From the NCBI GenBank assembly GCA_046328115.1, contig JAXLXE010000001.1:3124622-3188621 (forward strand): a DNA stretch of 64,000 nucleotides. The letters are read 5' to 3'. The first letter of the stretch is position 1. The number at the start of each line of letters is the position of its first letter. Made by a program: the position numbers and the translations under genes. Below, one piece after another: positions 1 to 9,082 of the stretch. A model generated the notes under the pieces. That model saw nothing but the letters and a program-made list of their open reading frames with translations. It was not told the origin of the DNA and did no database searches. This stretch comes from JAXLXE01 sp046328115 (GTDB taxonomy: Bacteria; Chloroflexota; UBA6077; JACCZL01).

Positions 1-2199
1 CTGGCCGGCCAGTCCACCGAGACCGCCGCCCAGGGCGCGCCCGCGCGGCGGCCCGATCCCACGCCCGGTCCCACGCCCGCCGCTGGCAGCCGCGCCCCAG
101 CCGCGGCGCCCGCCAGCCGCGATCCAGACCTCACCATCGGCGATCCGCCCAGCAGCACGCCAGACAACATCGCCGCCGAGAATGCCCGCGCCGGCACCAA
201 AGCCTGGCGCTCGCCCCAGCTCAACCGTACGGCCCAGCGGCGCGCTCGGTACCTGGAAGAGACCCCGGAGTCCATGCGGCGCCCGCGCACCCGCGGCGTC
301 CAGGTGGACTTCTGGTCAGACACGCCCATCCGCGGCTACGCCAACCGCACCAGCATCAACCGCGGCGGCACCCTCACCGTCTACGTCAGCACCACCCGGC
401 CAAAGTACGACTATGAGATCTACCGGTTCGGCTGGTACGGCGGCGACGGCGCTCGGCTCATCAGCACCGTCTACAACAAGACGGGCCAGAACCAGGCCGT
501 GCCAGCGGCGGATGCCACCACCGGCCTGATCGCCTGCGGCTGGCAGTCCTCCTTCACCGTCAAAACCACTTCCAGCTGGGTCAGCGGCGTCTACGCCATC
601 AAGCTCATCACGGACGCGGATGACATCCAGTACATCCCGTTCGTCGTCAGGGCGGACGGCACTCCCGCCGACATCGTGTACGCCCTGCCGGTCACCACCT
701 GGCAGGCCTACAACAACTGGGGCGGCAAGAGCTTGTACGACTACAACTCAAACGGCGGCAACCGCGCCTACAAAGTGTCGTACGACCGCCCCTTCGCCCT
801 CTGGGATGGACTCGGCGGGCTATTTGACGGCGACTACCACATGATCCGCTTCCTGGAGAAGCAGGGCCTCAACCTTACCTACGTCACCAGTCACGACCTG
901 CACACCACGCCCGGCCTCATGGCCAACCGCAAGGCGATGATCTCCGTCTGGCACGACGAGTACTGGTCCAAGGGCATGCGCGACAACGTCACGGCCTACC
1001 GTGACGCCGGCAAGCACCTGGCCTTCTTCGACTCGAACAACGTCTACTGGCAGATCCGCTTCGAGTCCTCCGCCGCCACCGGCTCCAACCGCGTGCAGGT
1101 CTGTTACAAGGACCAGGCCCTGGACCCAATGAAGGCCACCAATCCCAGCCTGACCACCGTCACCTGGCGGGATCCGCTCATCAATAAGCCAGAGAACGCC
1201 CTGCTCGGCGTCATGTATGACTCGCTGTTCCCCTGGGGTAGCAGCTACCCCTGGGTCGTCCAGAGCTCCGGCCACTGGATCTACGCCAACACCGGCGTCG
1301 TAGATGGCACCCAGATCAACGGCCTCGTCGGCTACGAGTACGACGCGCTCGCCGCCAACGGACAGGCCCCCTCCGGCCTCACCACCCTGGCAATCTCACC
1401 CGTCGTCAACGAGTTCGGCCAGGCCGCCACCCACAACGCCTCCATCTACACCGCCGCGAGCGGCGCCATCGTCTTCTCCGCGGGCGCAAACTACTGGCCG
1501 TGGAAGGTAGACGACAACGAGCTGCTCACTTACGGAGCGGACGCCCGCGTCCAGCAGATGACCATCAACCTGCTCGCGAAGTTCGCCTCCGCCGCGCCAA
1601 ATCCCACGCCAACGCCCACCGGCACCGCCACATCCACGCCCACCGCTGGCCCCAGCAGCACGCCAACGGCCACTGCCACCAGTACCGCCACGCCCACCAA
1701 TACTCCCACGCCTGTGCCAACGGCCACGCCGCAGACGCAGCAGGTGCTGTTCAACTGGGAGACGGCCGGCAACACTGAGGGCTGGCAGGCCGGCTGGGCC
1801 AGCACCACCTCCGCCGTAGCGCAGTCATCAACTGTCGCCAAGCTCGGCGCCGGCTCCCTGCGCATCCCGGTGGCATTCGTCAACTCCGGCTTCAACAGTG
1901 GCGGCGCCATCTACTATCCAAACCCATACGCCAACTGGGCCAGCCTCGGCACCGCCATCAAGCTCTGGGTCTTCCTCCCAGCAGGCGCGCCCGTCAACCT
2001 CGGCGCCTCCCTCTTCGTCCAGTCCGGCTCCGGTTGGACCTGGCAGGAGGGCCCGTGGACCACGCTGGTGCCCGGTCAATGGACGCTGGTCACCTGGAGC
2101 GGCGCACCCCTCACAGACGTGCGATCCCTCGGCATCCAGGTGGGGGGAAGCTCGCCCTTCACGGGTGACATCCACATCGACCAGTACATGGTCCAGTAG
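1..2199 (+). CDS. Exported DMFase large-subunit-like protein, 5' truncated
   Basis: The frame is open from base 1, so the true start lies upstream; an internal ATG at 274 would cut into the conserved domain and is not preferred. The first ~80 visible residues are an Ala/Pro/Thr linker. The core (about residues 95-520) resembles the N,N-dimethylformamidase beta-subunit C-terminal-like family: SVWHDEYWS near 945, and a FFDSNNVYWQIRF stretch near 1030. A Thr/Pro linker follows (1597-1740), then a ~150-residue beta-sandwich-like module ending GDIHIDQYMVQ that resembles a carbohydrate-binding domain. The architecture suggests an exported, glycan-anchored protein. A full paralogue of the core lies at 7529-9082. 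The enzymatic activity is unproven; members of this family next to polysaccharide genes are uncharacterised. Confidence 0.8.
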   Translation: MAGQSTETAAQGAPARRPDPTPGPTPAAGSRAPAAAPASRDPDLTIGDPPSSTPDNIAAENARAGTKAWRSPQLNRTAQRRARYLEETPESMRRPRTRGVQVDFWSDTPIRGYANRTSINRGGTLTVYVSTTRPKYDYEIYRFGWYGGDGARLISTVYNKTGQNQAVPAADATTGLIACGWQSSFTVKTTSSWVSGVYAIKLITDADDIQYIPFVVRADGTPADIVYALPVTTWQAYNNWGGKSLYDYNSNGGNRAYKVSYDRPFALWDGLGGLFDGDYHMIRFLEKQGLNLTYVTSHDLHTTPGLMANRKAMISVWHDEYWSKGMRDNVTAYRDAGKHLAFFDSNNVYWQIRFESSAATGSNRVQVCYKDQALDPMKATNPSLTTVTWRDPLINKPENALLGVMYDSLFPWGSSYPWVVQSSGHWIYANTGVVDGTQINGLVGYEYDALAANGQAPSGLTTLAISPVVNEFGQAATHNASIYTAASGAIVFSAGANYWPWKVDDNELLTYGADARVQQMTINLLAKFASAAPNPTPTPTGTATSTPTAGPSSTPTATATSTATPTNTPTPVPTATPQTQQVLFNWETAGNTEGWQAGWASTTSAVAQSSTVAKLGAGSLRIPVAFVNSGFNSGGAIYYPNPYANWASLGTAIKLWVFLPAGAPVNLGASLFVQSGSGWTWQEGPWTTLVPGQWTLVTWSGAPLTDVRSLGIQVGGSSPFTGDIHIDQYMVQ

Positions 2200-2268
2200 C
2201 AGCATGGCAGCACCTGAAGTGACGCGTATCACCAACGAACAATCTGGCCCAGGGGGGAGGGACCACGC

Positions 2269-3615
2269 ATGGCAAGCCTGACGCTACAGTCTCCGGGATC
2301 GGCCTCCACGCAGGTGGACCCCGCGCAAATCCGCGGGTCCACCGCCTTCCGCCGCTCCATCCGCTCCAAGGGCCTGCTGCCGTTCCTTCGGCGGCTCGGC
2401 CTGATCAGCCAGCGCTTCGGCTGGACCACCAGCAGGATCGAAGGGCTGCTCGCGGAGTACTACGCCCTGCTGGAGACCCACAACGTCCCCGCCGTCTGGA
2501 ACGTCACCGGTGACACCGCCGTGCGCAATCCAGACGTGGTCCGCAAGTACTCCGGCTCGCTGGTGGAGATCGGTATCCACGGTTGGTCCCACACCGATCA
2601 TCAGCTCATCGACAACGCCGCTCAGGCGCTCGAGGTGGACCGCGGCATCCAGGCCTTTGAGTCCATCGGCGTCCCCACCCGTGGCTGGCGCTGCCCCTAC
2701 CTGCGGGCCGGCCAGGGCACCCTCGCACGCGTCGCCCAGCGCGGACTGGCCTGGGAAGTCAGCGGCTCCATTGAGCTACCCATGCGCGCGGCCGTCGCGC
2801 TGGACGCCACGGGGCAAGACACCTGGGATCGTGCCATCGCCTTCTACGGCGCGTCCCCGCTCGCGGAGCGGCTCGCGCTGCCCCAGATCGTCAACGGCAC
2901 CGTCCACTTCTTCACCTCGCTGCCAGACGACGAGATGCTGATCGATCGGCTCTCGCTCCCCCAGTCGGACCTGACCCGGATCTGGCTCGCCATGCTGGAT
3001 CGGACCATCGCGGATGGCGAGCTCCTGGCCATGCAGCTTCACCCGGAGCGGATCCGCGGCTTCAAAGCCCCACTCGCCCAGCTCATCGAGCGCACCCGCG
3101 CCTCGGCAGATCGCGTCTGGATCGCCAGCCTTGGTGACCTGGCGGACTGGTGGCAGGCCCGCTCACAGACGCGGATCAACGCACAGCCAACTGACAGCGG
3201 CTGGCGGATCAGCGCCGCGGCCCCCCACCCCGTGGCCATCGAGCTACTGGCTCCCGGTCTCACCCGGCCCTCGGCCATGACCGCCGGTACGATGCAGGTG
3301 GATGGCGAAGCGTGGCCCGGCGTCGGCATTGTCGGCGCCCAGGCCCCCACGTCGGCGGCGCGGCTCGCCGAGCTCGGCTTCCTGGCCGAGCCAGTCACCG
3401 AATCACGGCAGTACGCTGCGGTCCTCGTCGAGCCGTCAGACTCGGACCTTGCCGCCTTCGCCCGTTCGGCCCGTCGCGGCGAGGGAATCGCCTCACCGCT
3501 CGCGCACGTCGCCTACTGGCCGGCCGGCTTCGGCAGCGCCATGGTCATCACCGGCGACGTCTGCGCCATGACCCTCAAGGACTTCGCGGCGCGCGTCTTC
3601 GGGAGGGATCGATGA
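2269..3615 (+). CDS. NodB-like polysaccharide deacetylase family protein, atypical
   Basis: 448 residues, ATG preceded by GGGGGAGGG. Residues ~60-270 carry NodB features: VWNVTGD, then IHGWSHTDH (the H-S/T-x-x-H metal motif), RCPYLRAG (the RxPY motif) and a late LHPERI (the leucine-histidine motif). The canonical first motif TFDD is missing at the N-terminus. A VITGDVCAMTLKDF segment near residue 425 looks like that strand displaced to the C-terminus. No signal peptide, so it is probably cytoplasmic. It overlaps the next gene by 4 bases (ATGA), which argues for one transcript with the ATP-grasp ligase. It may remove N-acetyl groups from a sugar precursor, but the missing motif makes activity uncertain. 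Confidence 0.75.
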   Translation: MASLTLQSPGSASTQVDPAQIRGSTAFRRSIRSKGLLPFLRRLGLISQRFGWTTSRIEGLLAEYYALLETHNVPAVWNVTGDTAVRNPDVVRKYSGSLVEIGIHGWSHTDHQLIDNAAQALEVDRGIQAFESIGVPTRGWRCPYLRAGQGTLARVAQRGLAWEVSGSIELPMRAAVALDATGQDTWDRAIAFYGASPLAERLALPQIVNGTVHFFTSLPDDEMLIDRLSLPQSDLTRIWLAMLDRTIADGELLAMQLHPERIRGFKAPLAQLIERTRASADRVWIASLGDLADWWQARSQTRINAQPTDSGWRISAAAPHPVAIELLAPGLTRPSAMTAGTMQVDGEAWPGVGIVGAQAPTSAARLAELGFLAEPVTESRQYAAVLVEPSDSDLAAFARSARRGEGIASPLAHVAYWPAGFGSAMVITGDVCAMTLKDFAARVFGRDR

Positions 3616-4868
3616 GCCCCACCTTCAGCCCCCACACCTCCCCCCAGATGCAGCGCACCGCGCCGCTAAGCCACCCGCTCTTGCGCGGTCGCCAGCCCAG
3701 CGAGACCCGCCCGCGCGGCGCCATCGTCATCGGCGGGGACCATCAGGGCCTGGGCATCGTGCGCAGCCTCGGTCGCCAGGGCATCCCCGTCTGGGTGCTG
3801 GATGACGAGCGATCCATCTCCGTCGCCTCGCGCTACGCCACCCGCTGCCTGCCCTGGCCCACAAAGGGTGACGGGATCCAGGCTCAGTACCTGGTGGACC
3901 TGGCCGCTCAGCACGATCTCGCGGGCTGGGCCGTGTTCCCCACCCGTGACGAGACCGTGGCCATGATCGCCCGCAACCACCCCATCCTCAGCGAGTGGCT
4001 CACGCTCACCACGCCTCCCTGGGAAGTCACCCGCTGGGCGTACGACAAGCGGCTCACCCACGAGCTCGCCGCCGAAGCCGGCGTGGACGCGCCCACCACC
4101 GTGATCGTGGACGCCACCTCAGACCTGCGTCAGTTCGAGGGGCGGTTCCCCTGGATCATCAAGCCGGCGATCAAGCAGGACTTCTACGCCCACACCCACG
4201 CCAAGGCCTGGCGCGTGGATGACGTCAACCAGCTCCGGGCGCGCTACCGCGAAGCCAGCGCGCTCATCCCTGCTGACCAGATCATGATCCAGGAGCTGAT
4301 CCCCGGCAGCGGCGGCGCCCAGTTCTCCTTCGCGGCGCTCTGCAATCGGGGAGATGTCCTGGCCTCGTTGACCGCGCGCCGCGCCCGCCAACACCCCATG
4401 GACTTCGGGCACGCCAGCACCTACGTGGAGACCATCGAGCATCCCGTCGTGGAGCTCACCGCGCGCAGGCTCCTCCAGGTCATGCGCTACACCGGCCTCG
4501 TCGAGGTTGAGATGAAGCATGACTCGCGTGACGGCAAGTACAAGATCCTGGACATCAACGCCCGCACCTGGGGCTGGCACACCGTCGGCCGCCGCGCAGG
4601 TGTGGACTTCCCACACCTGCTGTGGAGGATGCTCCAGGGCGAGCAGCTTGAGACCATCCGTGGACAGGCCGGGGTTCGCTGGGCCCGGCTGGCCACCGAT
4701 CTGCCAACCGCGGCCATCGAGATCGCGCGCGGAAGGATGTCGTTCGTTGACTACGCGCGTTCCTTCCGCGGGCCCATCGAGCTCAGCGTCCTGGCACCGG
4801 ATGACCCGCTACCCGCCCTGGCCGAGCTCGCGCTCCTTCCCTATCTCGCGTTCAAACGTGGACTCTAA
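3612..4868 (+). CDS. ATP-grasp ligase (CarB/D-aspartate ligase-like)
   Basis: 418 residues from the ATG that overlaps the upstream TGA (ATGA); a much longer open frame upstream lies inside the deacetylase gene and is rejected. An N-terminal Rossmann-like pre-ATP-grasp part (AIVIGGDHQGLGIVRSLG, residues ~37-55) precedes the ATP-grasp fold: FPWIIKPA is the nucleotide-binding lysine strand, MIQELIPGSG the hinge, and VEVEMKHD...ILDINARTWG the metal-binding Glu/Asn strand. Such enzymes join a carboxylate to an amine through an acyl phosphate. In this glycan-like operon a plausible job is aminoacylating a sugar amine or a peptide; the substrate cannot be read from sequence. Confidence 0.85.
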   Translation: MSPTFSPHTSPQMQRTAPLSHPLLRGRQPSETRPRGAIVIGGDHQGLGIVRSLGRQGIPVWVLDDERSISVASRYATRCLPWPTKGDGIQAQYLVDLAAQHDLAGWAVFPTRDETVAMIARNHPILSEWLTLTTPPWEVTRWAYDKRLTHELAAEAGVDAPTTVIVDATSDLRQFEGRFPWIIKPAIKQDFYAHTHAKAWRVDDVNQLRARYREASALIPADQIMIQELIPGSGGAQFSFAALCNRGDVLASLTARRARQHPMDFGHASTYVETIEHPVVELTARRLLQVMRYTGLVEVEMKHDSRDGKYKILDINARTWGWHTVGRRAGVDFPHLLWRMLQGEQLETIRGQAGVRWARLATDLPTAAIEIARGRMSFVDYARSFRGPIELSVLAPDDPLPALAELALLPYLAFKRGL

Positions 4869-4892
4869 GATCTCATCGGGGGTCGAATAACC

Positions 4893-6119
4893 ATGAGTGT
4901 TTCCGTGTATCCAGCAGTGGTCATCGGCGCGGGGCCGTACGGGCTGGCGACCACCGCCCATCTCCGGGCAGCGGGCCTTGAGCCCAAGGTCTTCGGTGAT
5001 CCCATGTCGTTCTGGGACCAGCAGATGCCCATGGGCATGCTGCTTCGGTCCGCCTGGGACGCCTCCCACATCGCCGACCCCCACGGCACCCTCACCCTGG
5101 ACGCCTACGGCGCGGACCGGGGGCGGCCCGTTCCGTACCCCGTGCCCGTCGAGGAGTTCGTCGGTTACGGCCGCTGGTACCAGAATCGGGTAGCCCCAGA
5201 CCTGGATCGGCGCCGCGTCACCAGCGTCGAGCCAGACTCCGCCGGCTTCCGCCTCACCACCGAGGACGGCGAGGAGATCCGCTCCCGCCGCGTCATCTTC
5301 GCCACCGGCATCGCCCGCTACGCCCACACCCCGCGCGTGCTGGCCCATCTCCCGGAGGCCGTCGCCACCCACACCGTGAACGAGCACGATCTGAGCCGCT
5401 TCCGCGACAAGAAGGTCCTGGTGGTCGGTAGCGGCCAGAGCGGCCTGGAATCCGCCGCGCTCATGGCCGAGTCCGGCGCCCACGTCGAAGTCGTCGGCCA
5501 CGCCCCCCGGCTCCACTTCCTCAAGAGCGCCCGCTTCCGGGCCTCGCTCGGCCCGATCCGGCGCTTCGTCTACCCCCCGGAAGACGTGGGCCCTCCCGGT
5601 CTCAACCAGATCGTCTCCCGCCCCCACCTGTTCCGATTGTTCCCCGGCAAGCTGCGCGCCCGCATGGCACGCCGCGCCATCCGCCCGGCCGGCGCCAACT
5701 GGCTCATCACTCGGCTCGCCGGGATCCCCATCGCGCTCGGGCATGAGGTCAGCGCGGCCCAGGTGGTCGAAGGCAAGGTCCACGCGTCGATCACCGACGG
5801 CACCACGCGTGTCGTGGATCACGTCCTGGTCGCCACCGGCTACAAGGTTGACATCCGCCGCGATCCCACCCTCAGCGAGGGCCTGCTCCGCGCCGTGGAG
5901 CAGATCAACGGGTATCCGCGGCTGAGCCAGGGGCTGGTCTCCTCAGTGGACGGCCTCTACTGGGTGGGTGCGCCCGCCGCCGAGAGCTGGGGGCCCCTGC
6001 TGCGCTTCGTCTCCGGCACCGGCTTCGCCTCGCGCTCCGTTGCCGCCTCCGTCGTCGCCAGCCTGGCAAGCCGGCCAGGCTCGGCCGGCCTCCGCGCGCC
6101 GCGAACGGCGATCGCCTGA
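4893..6119 (+). CDS. FAD/NAD(P)-binding monooxygenase-like oxidoreductase
   Basis: 408 residues. It has an N-terminal FAD dinucleotide fold (VVIGAGPYGLATTAHL, residues 9-24) and a second GxGxxG site for NADPH (VLVVGSGQSGLESAALM, ~175-191). The late ATGYKVD motif is typical of flavin-containing and N-hydroxylating monooxygenases. The N-terminus also has FWDQQMPMGMLLRS, similar to L-lysine/L-ornithine N-monooxygenase relatives. It starts 24 bases after the ATP-grasp gene, and its stop overlaps the next start (TGATG). Oxidation or hydroxylation of an amine or sugar in the same pathway is an inference. Confidence 0.8.
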   Translation: MSVSVYPAVVIGAGPYGLATTAHLRAAGLEPKVFGDPMSFWDQQMPMGMLLRSAWDASHIADPHGTLTLDAYGADRGRPVPYPVPVEEFVGYGRWYQNRVAPDLDRRRVTSVEPDSAGFRLTTEDGEEIRSRRVIFATGIARYAHTPRVLAHLPEAVATHTVNEHDLSRFRDKKVLVVGSGQSGLESAALMAESGAHVEVVGHAPRLHFLKSARFRASLGPIRRFVYPPEDVGPPGLNQIVSRPHLFRLFPGKLRARMARRAIRPAGANWLITRLAGIPIALGHEVSAAQVVEGKVHASITDGTTRVVDHVLVATGYKVDIRRDPTLSEGLLRAVEQINGYPRLSQGLVSSVDGLYWVGAPAAESWGPLLRFVSGTGFASRSVAASVVASLASRPGSAGLRAPRTAIA

Positions 6120-7435
6120 TGCACAACCCTGACCGCGGGGCACGCCAACCCGCCGGGCCAGCCGCGGCGGCATCGCGGCTGGCCCCACCCCGCGTGGCCC
6201 CACCCCGCGTGGCCCCACCCCGCATGGCTATGGTCTCCTCCACCTTCTACCGCACGGACACGCGCATCCAGCGCCAGGCGGAGGCGCTGGTCGCGCGTGG
6301 CTACAGCGTGGACGTCATCTGCCAGCGCGAGCCGGGCGATCCAGACATCGAGCTCGTGCGCGGCGTCCGCGTGCGCCGCGTCGGGCCGCCCAAGTACCGC
6401 GGCGCCAGCGTCGCTCGCTACACCCTGGGGTACAGCGGCTTCTTCGTCAGCGCGTTTGACACCGTCACCCGCCTCCACCGCCGCTACGGGCTGGACGTGG
6501 TGCACGTGTACAGCATGCCGGAGGCCCTGCTTTTCACCGCCGTCGTCCCCAGAATCGCCGGCGTGCCGCTGGTCTATGACGCCGGTGACCTCACTACCGA
6601 GCTCTACCCCGCCAAGTTCGGCTCCCGCGGCGGGCCCCTGGTGCCCGCCGCGCTACGGCTCCAGGAGCGCCTCTGCCTCAGCATGGCTGATCTCATCGTA
6701 ACCGTGCACGAGGAATACCGCCGCCGGCTGCTCGAGCGCGGCGTGCCGGATTCCAAGATCCGCATCGTCATGAACGTGCCAGATGAGGCCCTCTTCACCG
6801 AGGAGCTCAGGCACATCCCGCGCGAGTTCCCGGACCGTCCGGACACCTTCACCATCGTCCACCACGGCTCGCTGCTGGACCGCTACGGCGCCGATGTCCT
6901 CCTCGAGGCCATGCACCTGCTCCGCCACCGCGTCCCCGGCCTCCACCTGCGCATCTACGGCGACGGCGACCTGCGGCCGCGGCTGCTCGAGTTGATCGAC
7001 CGCTACCACCTGGACTCGCGGGTGGAGATGAGCGAAGGCTACCTCAAGGCCCATCTTATCCCGCCTCTCCTGGCCGCCGGTGACATCTCGGTCGTGCCCA
7101 CCCGCTCGGATCCGTTCACGGAGACCATCCTGCCCAACAAGCTCATGGAAACGCTCACGCTGGGCCTGCCCACCATCGTCAGCAACACCCGCACCGTCGC
7201 CGCTCACGTGCCGCCAGACGTGGTGGACTACGTTCGTCCAGGTGACGCGGCGGAGCTCGCGGACGCCATCGAGAGGCTCTGGGCAGACGGCGCCCACCGC
7301 CGCGACCTGCACCAGCGCGCCCTGGCATTCAGCGACGCCCACCGCTGGGCCGAGCAGGCCGAGCGCTACTGCCGCGCCATCGATGACCTCGTCCGCCCGG
7401 ACCGCCGCGCCGCCCTGGCGGCCGCCGGCCATTGA
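6119..7435 (+). CDS. GT4-family glycosyltransferase
   Basis: 438 residues as called, TGATG-coupled to the FAD gene. The first ~35 residues are a low-complexity Ala/Pro/Arg tail containing three copies of a 15-bp repeat; conserved sequence begins at RMAMVSSTFYRTDTR, so ATG 6224 is an alternative start. Two GT-B Rossmann halves are visible: the donor half has FTIVHHGSLLDRYGAD, then TRSDPFTETILPNKLMET, the GT4 region whose acidic residue (E of FTETILPNK) contacts the nucleotide sugar. No membrane segment. It probably transfers a hexose to a lipid-linked or surface glycan. Confidence 0.88.
   Translation: MHNPDRGARQPAGPAAAASRLAPPRVAPPRVAPPRMAMVSSTFYRTDTRIQRQAEALVARGYSVDVICQREPGDPDIELVRGVRVRRVGPPKYRGASVARYTLGYSGFFVSAFDTVTRLHRRYGLDVVHVYSMPEALLFTAVVPRIAGVPLVYDAGDLTTELYPAKFGSRGGPLVPAALRLQERLCLSMADLIVTVHEEYRRRLLERGVPDSKIRIVMNVPDEALFTEELRHIPREFPDRPDTFTIVHHGSLLDRYGADVLLEAMHLLRHRVPGLHLRIYGDGDLRPRLLELIDRYHLDSRVEMSEGYLKAHLIPPLLAAGDISVVPTRSDPFTETILPNKLMETLTLGLPTIVSNTRTVAAHVPPDVVDYVRPGDAAELADAIERLWADGAHRRDLHQRALAFSDAHRWAEQAERYCRAIDDLVRPDRRAALAAAGH
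6181..6225 (+). repeat. Three tandem 15-bp units in the 5' end of the GT4 gene
   Basis: GGCCCCACCCCGCGT occurs at 6181 and 6196, and once more at 6211 with the last three bases CAT. It encodes APPRV-type pentapeptides, and the third unit supplies the ATG of the alternative start at 6224. It looks like replication slippage; a copy-number change would stay in frame. Confidence 0.9.
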
Positions 7436-7528
7436 TCCGCGGCGGCTCTCCCGGTCTTATCATCTCCGGAGGGGCGCGGCTCATGGGCTGGCCTCGCTTC
7501 AGGACTCAGGAGGCGGTGAGGATCTGCA

Positions 7529-9082
7529 GTGGCATCGCTCGGGCTGACGCGCCGCCGCCTCCTCATCGCCGCCGTCTGGCTGGGCGCCGCCTCAGCGTGG
7601 GGGCGGGTGGCCCTGGATGCCTGGCGTGAGCGCTCCAGTCCGCCCGGATTCAACCCCATAGTCCCAGAGAACGCGCAAGCCGGCTCCGACCAGTGGCAGA
7701 TGGTCACCCAGCCCCAGCGCCGAGACGTCATCGGCGGCGTGATCGAGGGCGGTGGCGACGTCCAGGCCGCGGGACCTTCCCGCTGGGATCCGCCGCCCAT
7801 CTCCGGCTACGCCGACAGGACCAGCGTGGAGCCTGGCGGCAAGCTCACCTTCTTCGTCTCCACCACCGCGCCCCTCTTTGACGTCACCATCTCGCGCATG
7901 GGCTGGTACGGCGGCGACGGCGGCCGCCTGCTCCACCAGCGCTTCGGGCTAGCCGGTCGCAACCAGCCCGTCCCGCCTCCCCACCCAGAGACCGGCCTCG
8001 TCGAGGCCAGGTGGCAGCCATCATTCACCCTGGACGTCCCTGCCGACTGGGTGAGCGGTCTCTACCTGGTGCGGCTGCTGGCCACCAACAACACCCACGA
8101 CGTCGGCTACGTGGTCTTCGTGGTCCGCGACGATAGGCAGCCCGCGGACTTCGTCTACAAGGTCGCCTTCAACACGTACCAGGCCTACAACCCCTTCGGC
8201 GGCAAGAGCCTGTACGACTTCAACTCCGTGGGCGGCAGAGCCACCAAAGTCTCATTTGACCGGCCGTATGACCAGTGGTTCGGCTCCGGTGACTTCTTCA
8301 ATTGGGACTTCCCCATGATCCGCTGGCTGGAGCGTGAGGGCTACAACGTCACCTACATCAGCGACGTGGACGCCCACGCGGATGCGGCCTATCTGCGCGG
8401 CCGCAGGGCGCTGCTCTCCGTGGGCCACGACGAATACTGGTCGCGCGAGATGCGCGACGCCTGGGAGCGCGCCCGCGACGGCGGCACCTCGCTCGCCTTC
8501 TTCAGTGGCAACATCGTCTACTGGCAGGTCCGCTTCGAGCCCTCCAGCACCGGCGCGGCCAACCGCACCATGGTCTGTTACAAGGAAGCCGTCCGCGATC
8601 CCCTTTACCGTTCAGACGACGCGCGCGTCACCGTGCTCTGGCAGAGCCAGTTCACCAACCGCCCAGAGAACGCCCTGGCCGGCGTCCAGTCCGGCCACGT
8701 CGTCGGCTTCGGGGTAGACCTGCCGTACATCGTCAAGGCCGCCGATCACTGGCTGTTCGCCGGTACCGGCGCCGCCCCGGACCAGCAGTGGAGCAGCGTG
8801 GTTGGCTACGAGGTGGACCAGGTGTATGACAACGGCCGCTCGCCAGACGGCCTCGTCATCCTGTCCGAGACACCCGTGACGGACACGCTGGGCCGGCCCG
8901 GCAAGGCCCACTCCACCTACTACCGCAAGGGCGGCATGGTGTTCGCCGCCGGAACGGTGAACTGGGCCTGGGGGCTGGACAACTCCCGCGGGCGCAACCT
9001 GGTAGACCCGCGCATCCAGCGCCTCACCGCCAACCTGCTGGACGCCTTCAAGCGCGGCGGCCCACCGCCCGGGGCAGGCTGA
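7529..9082 (+). CDS. Exported DMFase large-subunit-like protein (paralogue)
   Basis: 517 residues from GTG 7529; AGGAGG lies 15 bases upstream. The N-terminus TRRRLLIAAVWLGAASAWG is a Tat-like signal or anchor. The conserved core matches the truncated protein at the window start: GYADRTSVEPGG, a GWYGGDGGRLL stretch, SVGHDEYWSREMRD, FFSGNIVYWQVRFEPS and a late GTVNWAWGLD. It lacks the Thr/Pro linker and C-terminal module. It is related to the catalytic subunit region of N,N-dimethylformamidase, an iron amidohydrolase; the true substrate is unknown. The stop overlaps the GH5 start (TGATGA), implying coupled translation. Confidence 0.82.
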   Translation: MASLGLTRRRLLIAAVWLGAASAWGRVALDAWRERSSPPGFNPIVPENAQAGSDQWQMVTQPQRRDVIGGVIEGGGDVQAAGPSRWDPPPISGYADRTSVEPGGKLTFFVSTTAPLFDVTISRMGWYGGDGGRLLHQRFGLAGRNQPVPPPHPETGLVEARWQPSFTLDVPADWVSGLYLVRLLATNNTHDVGYVVFVVRDDRQPADFVYKVAFNTYQAYNPFGGKSLYDFNSVGGRATKVSFDRPYDQWFGSGDFFNWDFPMIRWLEREGYNVTYISDVDAHADAAYLRGRRALLSVGHDEYWSREMRDAWERARDGGTSLAFFSGNIVYWQVRFEPSSTGAANRTMVCYKEAVRDPLYRSDDARVTVLWQSQFTNRPENALAGVQSGHVVGFGVDLPYIVKAADHWLFAGTGAAPDQQWSSVVGYEVDQVYDNGRSPDGLVILSETPVTDTLGRPGKAHSTYYRKGGMVFAAGTVNWAWGLDNSRGRNLVDPRIQRLTANLLDAFKRGGPPPGAG

